Shown here piece after piece: positions 1-6,310 of a stretch of 64,000 nt of DNA. Source of the DNA: Pedobacter sp. AK013 (GTDB taxonomy: Bacteria > Bacteroidota > Bacteroidia > Sphingobacteriales > Sphingobacteriaceae); assembly GCF_014205835.1 (NCBI RefSeq), contig NZ_JACHCQ010000002.1, positions 238,440 to 302,439 of the forward strand, given 5' to 3'. The translations under genes were made by a program, and so were the position numbers. The notes under the pieces are model-generated. The model made no database searches. It was given only the letters and a program-made list of their open reading frames with translations, and was not told the origin of the DNA. Each line of letters opens with the position of its first letter. Position 1 is the first letter of the stretch.

Positions 1-786
1 CTTAAATTGGTAAAAGGAGCGGTACAGATAAATGGCGAGCCTACTATACAAAACCCGATAAAGGAAAATGGATGGGATATCATTTCTGGAAATGCAGATT
101 ATACCGATGGCGCTAACAAGGGGATAGCCACTTTATTAACTGCAACAGGCGGTAATAAGGCCGTAAGTGTAGTTTTAATGACCAATGCCAAACAATATCA
201 AAACGAGCTGCTGGCATTTATGCAAGCTTTGAAACTATCAAAGGCCACTCAGATTTCTGTCAATAACCAGGTAATTGCAAATAATGCAAATGGTTCATCT
301 ATAATAGGTTTATGGCGCGACAATCATTTAGAAGTAAGTGGATATTTTAATGGTTTTCCGCAATATACTGCTGGTTATTTTAGGCGCGAATATTTATTTA
401 AAGAAGACGGCACTTATACTTTTCGCTTAAAGAACTGGTCGACACTTTTGAAAGAAATACTTTTTGCCTCTGAAAGTGGAACTTATTCTGTCAGTGGGAA
501 TCAAATTACCATTACGCCTAATAAAGGTAGGGGTGAGTGGTGGAGCAAGAAAGATAATAATACAAAATTATGGGGGAATAAGTTGGGTGCATCTGATTAT
601 AAGTTAGAAAAGGTAAATTATACTTTCGAAATAAAATATTATTCCGGAACAAATAATTATGGTCTTCTTCTTAACCCAAAAAAGAATACAGAGCGTGATG
701 GCACTTGTAATCAAAATGGTTTTTCCTACACGCAGAGTAGTACTGGTGAATCCATTATTGATAATCCGCCAGGCTTTAAAAATTAA
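1..786 (+). CDS. Lipocalin-like domain protein, 5' end missing
   Basis: The reading frame is open to the left edge, so the gene starts upstream; the TTG at 7 is not a convincing start. About residues 100-225 resemble the lipocalin-like domain common in Bacteroidetes secreted proteins: a GLWRDN opening, a FKEDGTYTF strand, a SGTYSVSGNQITITP strand pair and a LEKVNYTFEI strand. This is a beta-barrel fold with no visible catalytic motif. The fragment also has an N-terminal part of about 95 residues that I do not recognise. It lies directly before a decayed gene tail and a secreted protein on the same strand. The role is unknown; a secreted or envelope small-ligand binding or structural role is inference from the fold. 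Confidence 0.6.
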   Translation, partial: LKLVKGAVQINGEPTIQNPIKENGWDIISGNADYTDGANKGIATLLTATGGNKAVSVVLMTNAKQYQNELLAFMQALKLSKATQISVNNQVIANNANGSSIIGLWRDNHLEVSGYFNGFPQYTAGYFRREYLFKEDGTYTFRLKNWSTLLKEILFASESGTYSVSGNQITITPNKGRGEWWSKKDNNTKLWGNKLGASDYKLEKVNYTFEIKYYSGTNNYGLLLNPKKNTERDGTCNQNGFSYTQSSTGESIIDNPPGFKN

Positions 787-826
787 TTCAAGTAAGGGGT
801 CAAATGAACAATATGAAGATAAAAAA

Positions 827-1012
827 AAGACTGCCTTGTATAGCTACAATCCTGAGTATTTTAAAATAAAAGCTACTCAACCTTTAAAACCAAGAGTAAT
901 AGAGTTACAGTTTCGATATGAGATTGGGGAGGACAGAGGTTTTTAGGAAAGGCTATTCAATAACTTTTTGAAAAATTATGACCTCGGAGCATTACAGAAA
1001 ATGTTGGATTAA
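827..1012 (+). pseudogene. Remnant: C-terminal tail of a relative of the gene at 1025-2305
   Basis: Frame 2 encodes TALYSYNPEYFK, then PRVIELQFRYE, a TAG at 944-946, and in the same frame LFNNFLKNYDLGALQKMLD followed by TAA at 1010-1012. Each block lines up with the end of the protein at 1025-2305 (TLYQYNPEYFK, PYMIELTYRY, LVENFTENFDFDAIRNMLE). Only about the last 60 codons survive and one stop interrupts them, so this is the decayed end of a duplicated gene. The upstream part of that copy is absent; the lipocalin-like gene sits where it would be expected. Confidence 0.7.
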
Positions 1013-1024
1013 ATAAATAGCAGA

Positions 1025-2305
1025 ATGATAAAACAAATGCGGGTAAAAGCAATCCTATTTTTTCTTGTGTTAGTTCAGCAAGTAGATGCCCAGTATTGCC
1101 AGTCGTCAACAGACCTGGAAACCCTTCCTGGTAAACAAATAGATGTTGCACATTTTGAGTGGCCACAGCAAAAAGCACATTGGCTTGATGGCTTAGGTAC
1201 AACCACCAACATAACTGCCGCCAGTGCCATACTTACCAAAATTGAAACACTCGAAAAACAAAGCCGTGCCAATTATAACCTTAAAGGTTGTGTGCTCAAA
1301 ACCAGTTTTGCTGGCAATATTGTACCAAACATAGCTGGTAAATACTCTTTAGCGAGCTATGATCTTAACCTAGGCTGTTATGAATACATCTGTGTTAAAA
1401 ACAAAATGATGATAAACAGCGAATACGAAAATGTTTTTCGGGCATATGTTAATCGTTATACTGAGATGGAAAATGCTTTTTCTTTTGGTGATGAATCTTA
1501 CTATTACCAAACGCCTAAAAAGTACAACGCAAAATTTATTGCCTTGCACGATTTTATAAAAATAGGCGACTCCAAATATATCAACAATGCCAAAGGATTT
1601 TATCAGGATATTCCAGAGTCAACTGTAAAACAAGGTAATCGAAGTATTTATATGACCCGCCATTGGTATTTTACCAAACCCGGTGTTTTATTGTTTGTGC
1701 CTGTTACCCGTAAGGAATACCTCGAAGCGCTGTTAGTATATTATGAAAGAGAAGCGCTTTTAATAGCCGATAAAATAAAAGAGATCGAAAAAGAGAGTGC
1801 CGGTATGATGAAAGATCCTCAGAAATACCCCCAACTTTATGAAAATGGTAAACACAATCTGGTCAGCAGAAAGGCTAAATATCCCGATTGGCAGCAAAGA
1901 ATAGCAACAAAGAGAGCCATAGTACAACAGGCTTTGAAAGAAAATACGGCAAACTGGTTGGCGCTACCTGCTATAGTGAAGCCTAAAGCAGAAACCTTTT
2001 CCTGGAAAAATAGTTACGGCCCAAATGCCAATGATTATGTATGGGTTGATACCTACAACGCCGATACCAAAGCGGATGCACAAAAAACTGGTTCATTTAC
2101 TTTTAGCGGTTTTTGGGACAACAAAGGTGGTGCTACACTTTATCAATATAATCCCGAATATTTTAAGGGCGCTGAAAAAAATCTGGTCAAACCTTATATG
2201 ATAGAATTGACCTACAGATATGTAAAAACCACTCTTGGGAAAAGCCTTGTAGAAAATTTTACCGAAAACTTCGACTTTGATGCTATCAGGAATATGTTGG
2301 AATGA
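1025..2305 (+). CDS. Secreted protein of unknown function, 426 aa
   Basis: The protein starts with a short basic stretch and a hydrophobic segment ending in VDAQ, a typical Bacteroidetes signal peptide (cleavage near residue 23; an alternative ATG is at 1037). There is no lipobox, so it is expected in the periplasm or outside. I do not recognise the mature domain. It contains a charged middle region (about residues 240-320) likely to be helical, and an aromatic C-terminal part with QYNPEYFK and MIELTYRY that looks like beta strands. The tail is duplicated in the pseudogene just upstream, so the locus has undergone tandem duplication and decay. No catalytic motif is visible. A short hairpin repeat follows the stop codon. 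Confidence 0.7.
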   Translation: MIKQMRVKAILFFLVLVQQVDAQYCQSSTDLETLPGKQIDVAHFEWPQQKAHWLDGLGTTTNITAASAILTKIETLEKQSRANYNLKGCVLKTSFAGNIVPNIAGKYSLASYDLNLGCYEYICVKNKMMINSEYENVFRAYVNRYTEMENAFSFGDESYYYQTPKKYNAKFIALHDFIKIGDSKYINNAKGFYQDIPESTVKQGNRSIYMTRHWYFTKPGVLLFVPVTRKEYLEALLVYYEREALLIADKIKEIEKESAGMMKDPQKYPQLYENGKHNLVSRKAKYPDWQQRIATKRAIVQQALKENTANWLALPAIVKPKAETFSWKNSYGPNANDYVWVDTYNADTKADAQKTGSFTFSGFWDNKGGATLYQYNPEYFKGAEKNLVKPYMIELTYRYVKTTLGKSLVENFTENFDFDAIRNMLE

Positions 2306-2311
2306 GGGCAT

Positions 2312-2335
2312 AAAATCATCTTTTTTAATGATTTT
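2312..2335. repeat. Short hairpin, copy 1 of a repeated unit
   Basis: An 8-bp perfect stem (AAAATCAT with ATGATTTT) encloses an 8-base loop containing six Ts. It lies 6 bases after the stop codon of the secreted protein gene. The same sequence of about 22 bases recurs at 3563-3584 after the second SET gene. Being GC-poor it would be a weak terminator; it may be an intergenic repeat or a 3'-end stabilising element. Confidence 0.55.
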
Positions 2336-2395
2336 AACTAAGATTGATACTATTTAATTTTATTTCATCAATAACATTTTCTAAAACTGAATAAC

Positions 2396-2752
2396 ATGAA
2401 AAAAATCTTCTCAATTCTAGGCTCACTGTTGTTTGTAACAGCAGTTAAAGCACAAACTGTTATGGTAAAAAAAGAAACTGTAAACCCAGGCAGTAATCAA
2501 ACTACAGGTACTTCAGCCTCATCAAAAGATCCTAAGGGAGCTGCTGTAGATCTTAAAAAGGAAGCAGCGGATAAAGCAGCTGCAGAAAGGGCAGCTAAAG
2601 ACGCAAAAATTGCACAACATGTTGATTCTAAAGCCACCACAGCTAAAGATCCTAAAGCTGCACCTATCGATTATAAAAAGGAAGCAGCCGATAAAGCTGC
2701 AACAGAAAGAGCAATTAAAGATGCAAAAATTGCACCTACAAAAGGCAACTAA
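2396..2752 (+). CDS. Exported lysine/alanine-rich repeat protein, 118 aa
   Basis: A signal peptide (MKKIFSILGSLLFVTAVKAQ) is followed by a low-complexity charged mature part of about 98 residues. Two tandem units of about 40 residues share the pattern KDPK.A..D.KKEAADKAA.ERA.KDAKIA (about residues 43-76 and 83-114). The composition is rich in Ala, Lys and Asp with no Cys, and it should be helical or disordered. The stop codon overlaps the start of the first SET-domain gene as TAATG, so the two are probably translated from one mRNA. The lysine-rich repeats beside two SET-domain genes make it tempting to see a substrate, but the signal peptide predicts export away from a cytoplasmic enzyme. Function unknown. 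Confidence 0.75.
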   Translation: MKKIFSILGSLLFVTAVKAQTVMVKKETVNPGSNQTTGTSASSKDPKGAAVDLKKEAADKAAAERAAKDAKIAQHVDSKATTAKDPKAAPIDYKKEAADKAATERAIKDAKIAPTKGN

Positions 2753-3162
2753 TGCTGTTCAGTAGAAACATTTATCGGCCGTTACATATCGAAGTAAAAG
2801 AAAGTCTGGTACAAGGCCGTGGCGTATTTGCAAAAAACAAGGTACCAAAAGGGAGCCTTATAGAGCAGGCTCCCGTTCTTTTCTTATCGCATAGTGAAAA
2901 AGAAGCGCTACGGTTTACCAAGCTTTTTCATTATTATTTTTTATTGGGTGAAGCTGAAAGGCAGACCGCTTTTTGTTTTGGCTATGCCTCATTTTACAAT
3001 CATTCGCCCCAAGCAAATGCCCTTTACACATTTTCGAAGAAGAAAAATACCATTAATATTTATGCTTACCGAACCATTGAAGCCGGCGATGAAATAACCA
3101 TTAACTATAATGGCAAACCTGCAGATAAGAATGAGGTTTATTTCCCAAATCCGGATGAATAA
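2752..3162 (+). CDS. Short SET-domain protein 1 (putative protein methyltransferase)
   Basis: This 136-residue protein is almost only a SET domain. It shows GRGVFAKNKVPKG near residue 23 (the SAM-binding start of SET domains), FYNHSPQANA near residue 82 (equivalent of the NHS..PN motif) and AGDEITINYNG near residue 110 (equivalent of the E.T.DY motif). SET enzymes transfer methyl groups from SAM to lysines; single-domain bacterial forms are poorly characterised. There is no signal peptide, so it should be cytoplasmic. The start ATG overlaps the upstream stop codon by one base and its own stop overlaps the next SET gene in the same way, indicating translational coupling. Substrate unknown. Confidence 0.8.
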   Translation: MLFSRNIYRPLHIEVKESLVQGRGVFAKNKVPKGSLIEQAPVLFLSHSEKEALRFTKLFHYYFLLGEAERQTAFCFGYASFYNHSPQANALYTFSKKKNTINIYAYRTIEAGDEITINYNGKPADKNEVYFPNPDE

Positions 3163-3557
3163 TGACGAAACAGCTATACTTAAAAACGATAAAGGGAAAG
3201 GGCAGGGGTGTTTTTTGTAACACAGCTATCCACGAAGGAGAAGTGATAGAAGTTTGCCCGGTCATTATTATCCCTGCTAAAGAATTTGCTGCATTAAACG
3301 CCACATCTCTGATGGATTATAGCTTTTATTTTAATAAAGAAGAAAATACACTGTCGTTAACCATGGGGTTTGGCTCTATGTATAACCATAAACAATATCC
3401 TAATGCTGTTTACATACTTGATAGAGTGAAAAAACAGATGGTGTTTACGGCTTACGAACAGATAGAAGCACATACAGAAATATGCATCAACTATGGTGGC
3501 GAACATGGTAAAGACTACAGTAAATGGTTTTTAGACAGAGGGATAGTTCCTATTTGA
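3162..3557 (+). CDS. Short SET-domain protein 2 (putative protein methyltransferase)
   Basis: A second stand-alone SET domain of 131 residues, paralogous in layout to its upstream neighbour. Visible motifs are GRGVFCNTAIHEGE near residue 14, GSMYNHKQYPNAVY near residue 69 (NHS..PN equivalent, with Lys where Ser is usual) and CINYGGEHG near residue 106. The divergence between the two SET proteins is high, so this is an old duplication or a pair that may act as a heterodimer (inference). The ATG at 3162 shares its A with the stop codon of the first SET gene. A 22-base hairpin repeat, also found after the gene at 1025-2305, follows the stop. Confidence 0.78.
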   Translation: MTKQLYLKTIKGKGRGVFCNTAIHEGEVIEVCPVIIIPAKEFAALNATSLMDYSFYFNKEENTLSLTMGFGSMYNHKQYPNAVYILDRVKKQMVFTAYEQIEAHTEICINYGGEHGKDYSKWFLDRGIVPI

Positions 3558-3562
3558 TCAGA

Positions 3563-3584
3563 AAAATCATCTTTTTTAATGATT
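3563..3584. repeat. Short hairpin, copy 2 of a repeated unit
   Basis: This repeats the sequence at 2313-2334: stem AATCAT with ATGATT around a T-rich loop. It starts 6 bases after the stop codon of the second SET gene. Two copies at matching positions after genes suggest a processed 3'-end element or a small mobile repeat. Confidence 0.5.
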
Positions 3585-3630
3585 GACCTGCCTATGTCGA
3601 TAGCCTATTTTTACTAGAAAAAAGCAAACC

Positions 3631-3942
3631 ATGAAAAAAGTAATTTTAGCCTTTTTCCTCACTATTGGTATAGGAGGGATGGCACAAGCACAGATTTTGG
3701 GCAAACTCAAAGCAAAAACAAAAACTGCCGCAGAAACCTCAGTCGATCGCTCTACAGATAAAGTTGTAGACAAGGCTGTAAATAAAACCGCAGATAATGT
3801 TACAGACAAAGCAATAAACAAAGTAAGCGACAAACTGAACAACTTATTTAAGAAGAAAAATAAGAAACGTCCTGATACTGTTCCATCTGCAGTTCCAGAT
3901 TCGAATAAAACTGCAATCAAACCCAATAATCAAAACAAATAG
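3631..3942 (+). CDS. Small exported lysine-rich protein, 103 aa
   Basis: A signal peptide (MKKVILAFFLTIGIGGMAQAQ) precedes a mature part of about 82 residues rich in Lys, Asp, Asn, Thr and Ala. It has degenerate heptad-like units (DKVVDKAVNKTAD, DKAINKVSDKL) that should form an amphipathic helix, a basic patch KKKNKK near residue 78 and a Pro/Asn-rich tail. There is no Cys and no recognisable domain. It resembles in style the exported protein before the SET pair; together they bracket the SET genes. Function unknown. Confidence 0.7.
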   Translation: MKKVILAFFLTIGIGGMAQAQILGKLKAKTKTAAETSVDRSTDKVVDKAVNKTADNVTDKAINKVSDKLNNLFKKKNKKRPDTVPSAVPDSNKTAIKPNNQNK

Positions 3943-4020
3943 GTTTGCTCCATGAAATTAAGAAGTGGCAATAAATTGTAGCTTTTCCAAACTGGAATAT
4001 CAAAACCAAACTTATTATAC

Positions 4021-4083
4021 ATGCCAATTTTGGCATTAAAGTAATCTTCTCAAGGTAAGTCCATTTTTAAATTACCTTGAGAA
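4021..4083. other. Two adjacent hairpins in the 3943-4333 gene-free stretch
   Basis: ATGCCA/TGGCAT with a 4-base loop (4021-4036) is followed by a perfect 12-bp stem (TTCTCAAGGTAA at 4047-4058 with TTACCTTGAGAA at 4072-4083) around a 13-base loop. No long T-run follows, so they are not classical terminators. They could be a structured untranslated RNA or a palindromic repeat. The rest of the stretch up to the sigma factor gene is AT-rich, with nothing else I can name. Confidence 0.5.
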
Positions 4084-4333
4084 TTGTTGCATTTCCATAT
4101 AATTTTTTTGTTGTAAATCATTCAATAATGAGCCCGATAAGCTAGAAAAAGGCTTTAGCTGTTAAAAAAACCTTTAAATCGGTGTTAGCCACCATTATGC
4201 TTCCTGCCAAAAATAACCAGGTATATGTGAGTCAGTAATATTTAATGGAAAGTTAATACGTTAGGACTTGCTTAATTGCATTTTTTTTTTGGAACTTTAT
4301 CTTTTTAATAATACCAAGCAAGATATAAGAGCC

Positions 4334-4894
4334 ATGGCTGCCTACGGCAAATTTACTGATGAGGAATTGATTGCCTTGCTAATAGCGGGAGACCATGCTG
4401 CATATACTGAGATTTATCATCGGTATTGGAAAAAGCTGTTTTACATTGCCGGAAAAAAACTGGGTAATATGGAAGAAGCAGAAGAAGTAGTGCAGAATAT
4501 TTTTATGTCGCTTTGGAATAGAAGAGCAGTCATTACCATTACCACTACTTTGAGCGCCTATCTTACTACCTCGGTAAAATATTGGATCATTAAAATACTA
4601 GATAAGCAGTACCATCAACAAAAATATGCGCAGAGTATTGCCAGCAATGTACTGGACGATTCTACCCAGCAATGGCTGGAGTTTCTTGACCTGAAAGAAA
4701 TGCTAGACAGGTATGTATCTGAACTGCCTGAAAAGTGCCAGATGGTGTTTAACATGAGCAGAAAGCTGAACATGTCTCAAAAACAAATTGCCGAAGAACT
4801 TAATATTTCTGAAAAAACAGTCGAGGCGCATATGGGAAAGGCCATAAAAACCTTACGAACAAGGTTTAATCAGTTCTTTTTGATTTTGTTATAA
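4334..4894 (+). CDS. ECF sigma factor, Bacteroidetes type
   Basis: This is an RpoE-like sigma-70 family factor of 186 aa, the usual length for the Bacteroidetes family that partners FecR-type anti-sigma factors. Region 2 lies at about residues 20-90 (YHRYWKKLFYIAGKKLGN, EEVVQNIFMSLWNRR) and region 4 at about residues 120-180, with the helix-turn-helix MSQKQIAEELNISEKTVEAHMGKAIKTLR. The frame extends upstream to a TTG at 4268, but that extension is encoded by a T-rich stretch and is not part of the family; the ATG at 4334 gives the expected N-terminus. It is followed by the FecR gene and SusC with an STN domain, so it is probably freed by substrate-triggered signalling through the outer membrane and transcribes this locus. 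Confidence 0.9.
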   Translation: MAAYGKFTDEELIALLIAGDHAAYTEIYHRYWKKLFYIAGKKLGNMEEAEEVVQNIFMSLWNRRAVITITTTLSAYLTTSVKYWIIKILDKQYHQQKYAQSIASNVLDDSTQQWLEFLDLKEMLDRYVSELPEKCQMVFNMSRKLNMSQKQIAEELNISEKTVEAHMGKAIKTLRTRFNQFFLILL

Positions 4895-4961
4895 TTTTTT
4901 TGAGGGGGAACTAAGGGATTTCCATTTTACGATGGATATTATAGTTACAGACCCCTAAAAA

Positions 4962-6158
4962 ATGGAACATTCAGAAGAACTAGAAAGATATAGATACCTT
5001 GCCTCAAAATGGTTGGACCACAGTATTACGGACGATGAGCTTAGGGAGTTCAATGATTGGTATAATACAAACCTTGAAACACCATTAAACATCCCGAGTT
5101 CTTTTGCTGCAAGCGAGCAGGTGCTTGAAGCAAGAATACTCCAAAAATTAAACGATACACTAGAAGTTAACGCAATAACAGAAGACAGTAAATACAAAAA
5201 TGGCAGCATAAAAATTGGCTGGCCGATGCGTATTGCAATAGCAGCTTCCATCCTGATTGCCCTGGGCACAGGATTATGGTTTTATCAGAACCAGAATATA
5301 GAACCCCAATTACAGGCTGTAATCCACACTGATATCCCTCCGGGTAAAAATACCGCTATGTTAACTTTTTCAAATGGGGCAATCATACAACTTAGCGACA
5401 CAAGGAAAGCGGTATTCGTTAACCATAACAAATTAACATACAATGATGGTAGCGTAGCCGGCTTGGGTACCCAAGATAGAGACATTGCAGCAGGCGAATT
5501 GATTACCGCAGTTACTCCAAAAGGAGGTACTTACCAGGTCATTTTATCTGATGGAACGCATGTCTGGTTAAATGCTGATAGCAAATTATCATTCCCCTCG
5601 CAGTTTACCAGTAATAAACGGGAAGTAAGCCTTAGTGGAGAAGCTTATTTCGAAGTCGCTAAAAACAAGGCAAAACCATTTGTTGTAAATTATGGCAAGG
5701 CAGAAGTGGAGGTTTTAGGTACCCATTTTAACATTATGGCCTATAAAGATGAGACAGCCAGCAAAGTCACCTTACTTGAAGGTGCGGTCAAAATAAATAA
5801 TGGAGCAGAAAAAGTGGTGTTGAAACCTGGGCAGCAAGCAGAAATTTCTGAACGTGCAGGGCAGGGCATTATACTCAACAATGATATTGATACAGAACAG
5901 GCCGTTGCTTGGAAGGATGGATATTTTATGTTCGCTAATGAACCAGTTGAAAGTATCATGCGTAAAATAGAGCGTTGGTACGATGTATCTATTATTTACC
6001 AGGATAACCTACAGGACAAAGCCTTATGGGGCACAGTGTCGAGGTATAAAAATGTGTCGGAAGTCTTAAAACGCCTAGAGCTTACAGGAGTGGTACGCTT
6101 TAAAATGGACAACCTAAACGGCAAGGGGAAAGAAAGGAGGATAATTGTTATGAAATAG
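4962..6158 (+). CDS. FecR-family anti-sigma factor
   Basis: A single-pass inner-membrane regulator of 398 aa. The N-terminal cytoplasmic part (1-85) would bind the sigma factor, a transmembrane helix lies at about residues 89-108 (IAIAASILIALGTGLWF), the periplasmic FecR domain spans about 120-300 (TPKGGTYQVILSDGTHVWLNADS, VSLSGEAYFEVAK, VEVLGTHFNIMAY), and a C-terminal DUF4974-like domain (about 320-390, FANEPVESIMRKIERWYDVSI) follows. In this family the periplasmic region contacts the STN domain of the outer-membrane receptor. It lies 67 bases after the ECF sigma gene and before susC, the standard order. Confidence 0.92.
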   Translation: MEHSEELERYRYLASKWLDHSITDDELREFNDWYNTNLETPLNIPSSFAASEQVLEARILQKLNDTLEVNAITEDSKYKNGSIKIGWPMRIAIAASILIALGTGLWFYQNQNIEPQLQAVIHTDIPPGKNTAMLTFSNGAIIQLSDTRKAVFVNHNKLTYNDGSVAGLGTQDRDIAAGELITAVTPKGGTYQVILSDGTHVWLNADSKLSFPSQFTSNKREVSLSGEAYFEVAKNKAKPFVVNYGKAEVEVLGTHFNIMAYKDETASKVTLLEGAVKINNGAEKVVLKPGQQAEISERAGQGIILNNDIDTEQAVAWKDGYFMFANEPVESIMRKIERWYDVSIIYQDNLQDKALWGTVSRYKNVSEVLKRLELTGVVRFKMDNLNGKGKERRIIVMK

Positions 6159-6189
6159 CGATACACCATTTCAGCATAATTATCTAAAA

Positions 6190-6235
6190 AACCAGGAGCG
6201 ATTGCAGCGCCCCCGGTTTACCCGCATCAATGCGG
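6190..6235 (+). promoter_or_regulatory. Structured leader between anti-sigma gene and susC
   Basis: Two dyads stand in the 152-base gap. One is an imperfect GC-rich hairpin (AACCAGGAGCG near 6190 with GCGCCCCCGGTT near 6207) and the other a short stem CCGCAT/ATGCGG at 6222-6235. This could be a partial terminator or leader controlling susCD relative to the regulators. Only the base pairing is seen; the role is inference. Confidence 0.4.
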
Positions 6236-6310
6236 TTTAGGTGATTACTGCCGGTATAGACATTATAATAAGATCAAACAAATTATTGAACCAACCTAAT
6301 ATTCAAAGAT

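Noticed and set aside
659..946. A 95-codon open frame overlapping the end of the lipocalin-like gene
   Set aside because: Its first half is an out-of-frame reading of the lipocalin-like gene; only the last part carries family similarity, and that continues past the TAG, so it is a decayed gene tail, not a protein.
4268..4333. Upstream extension of the sigma factor frame from a TTG
   Set aside because: The extra 22 codons come from a T-rich stretch and do not belong to the family; the ATG at 4334 gives the normal N-terminus.
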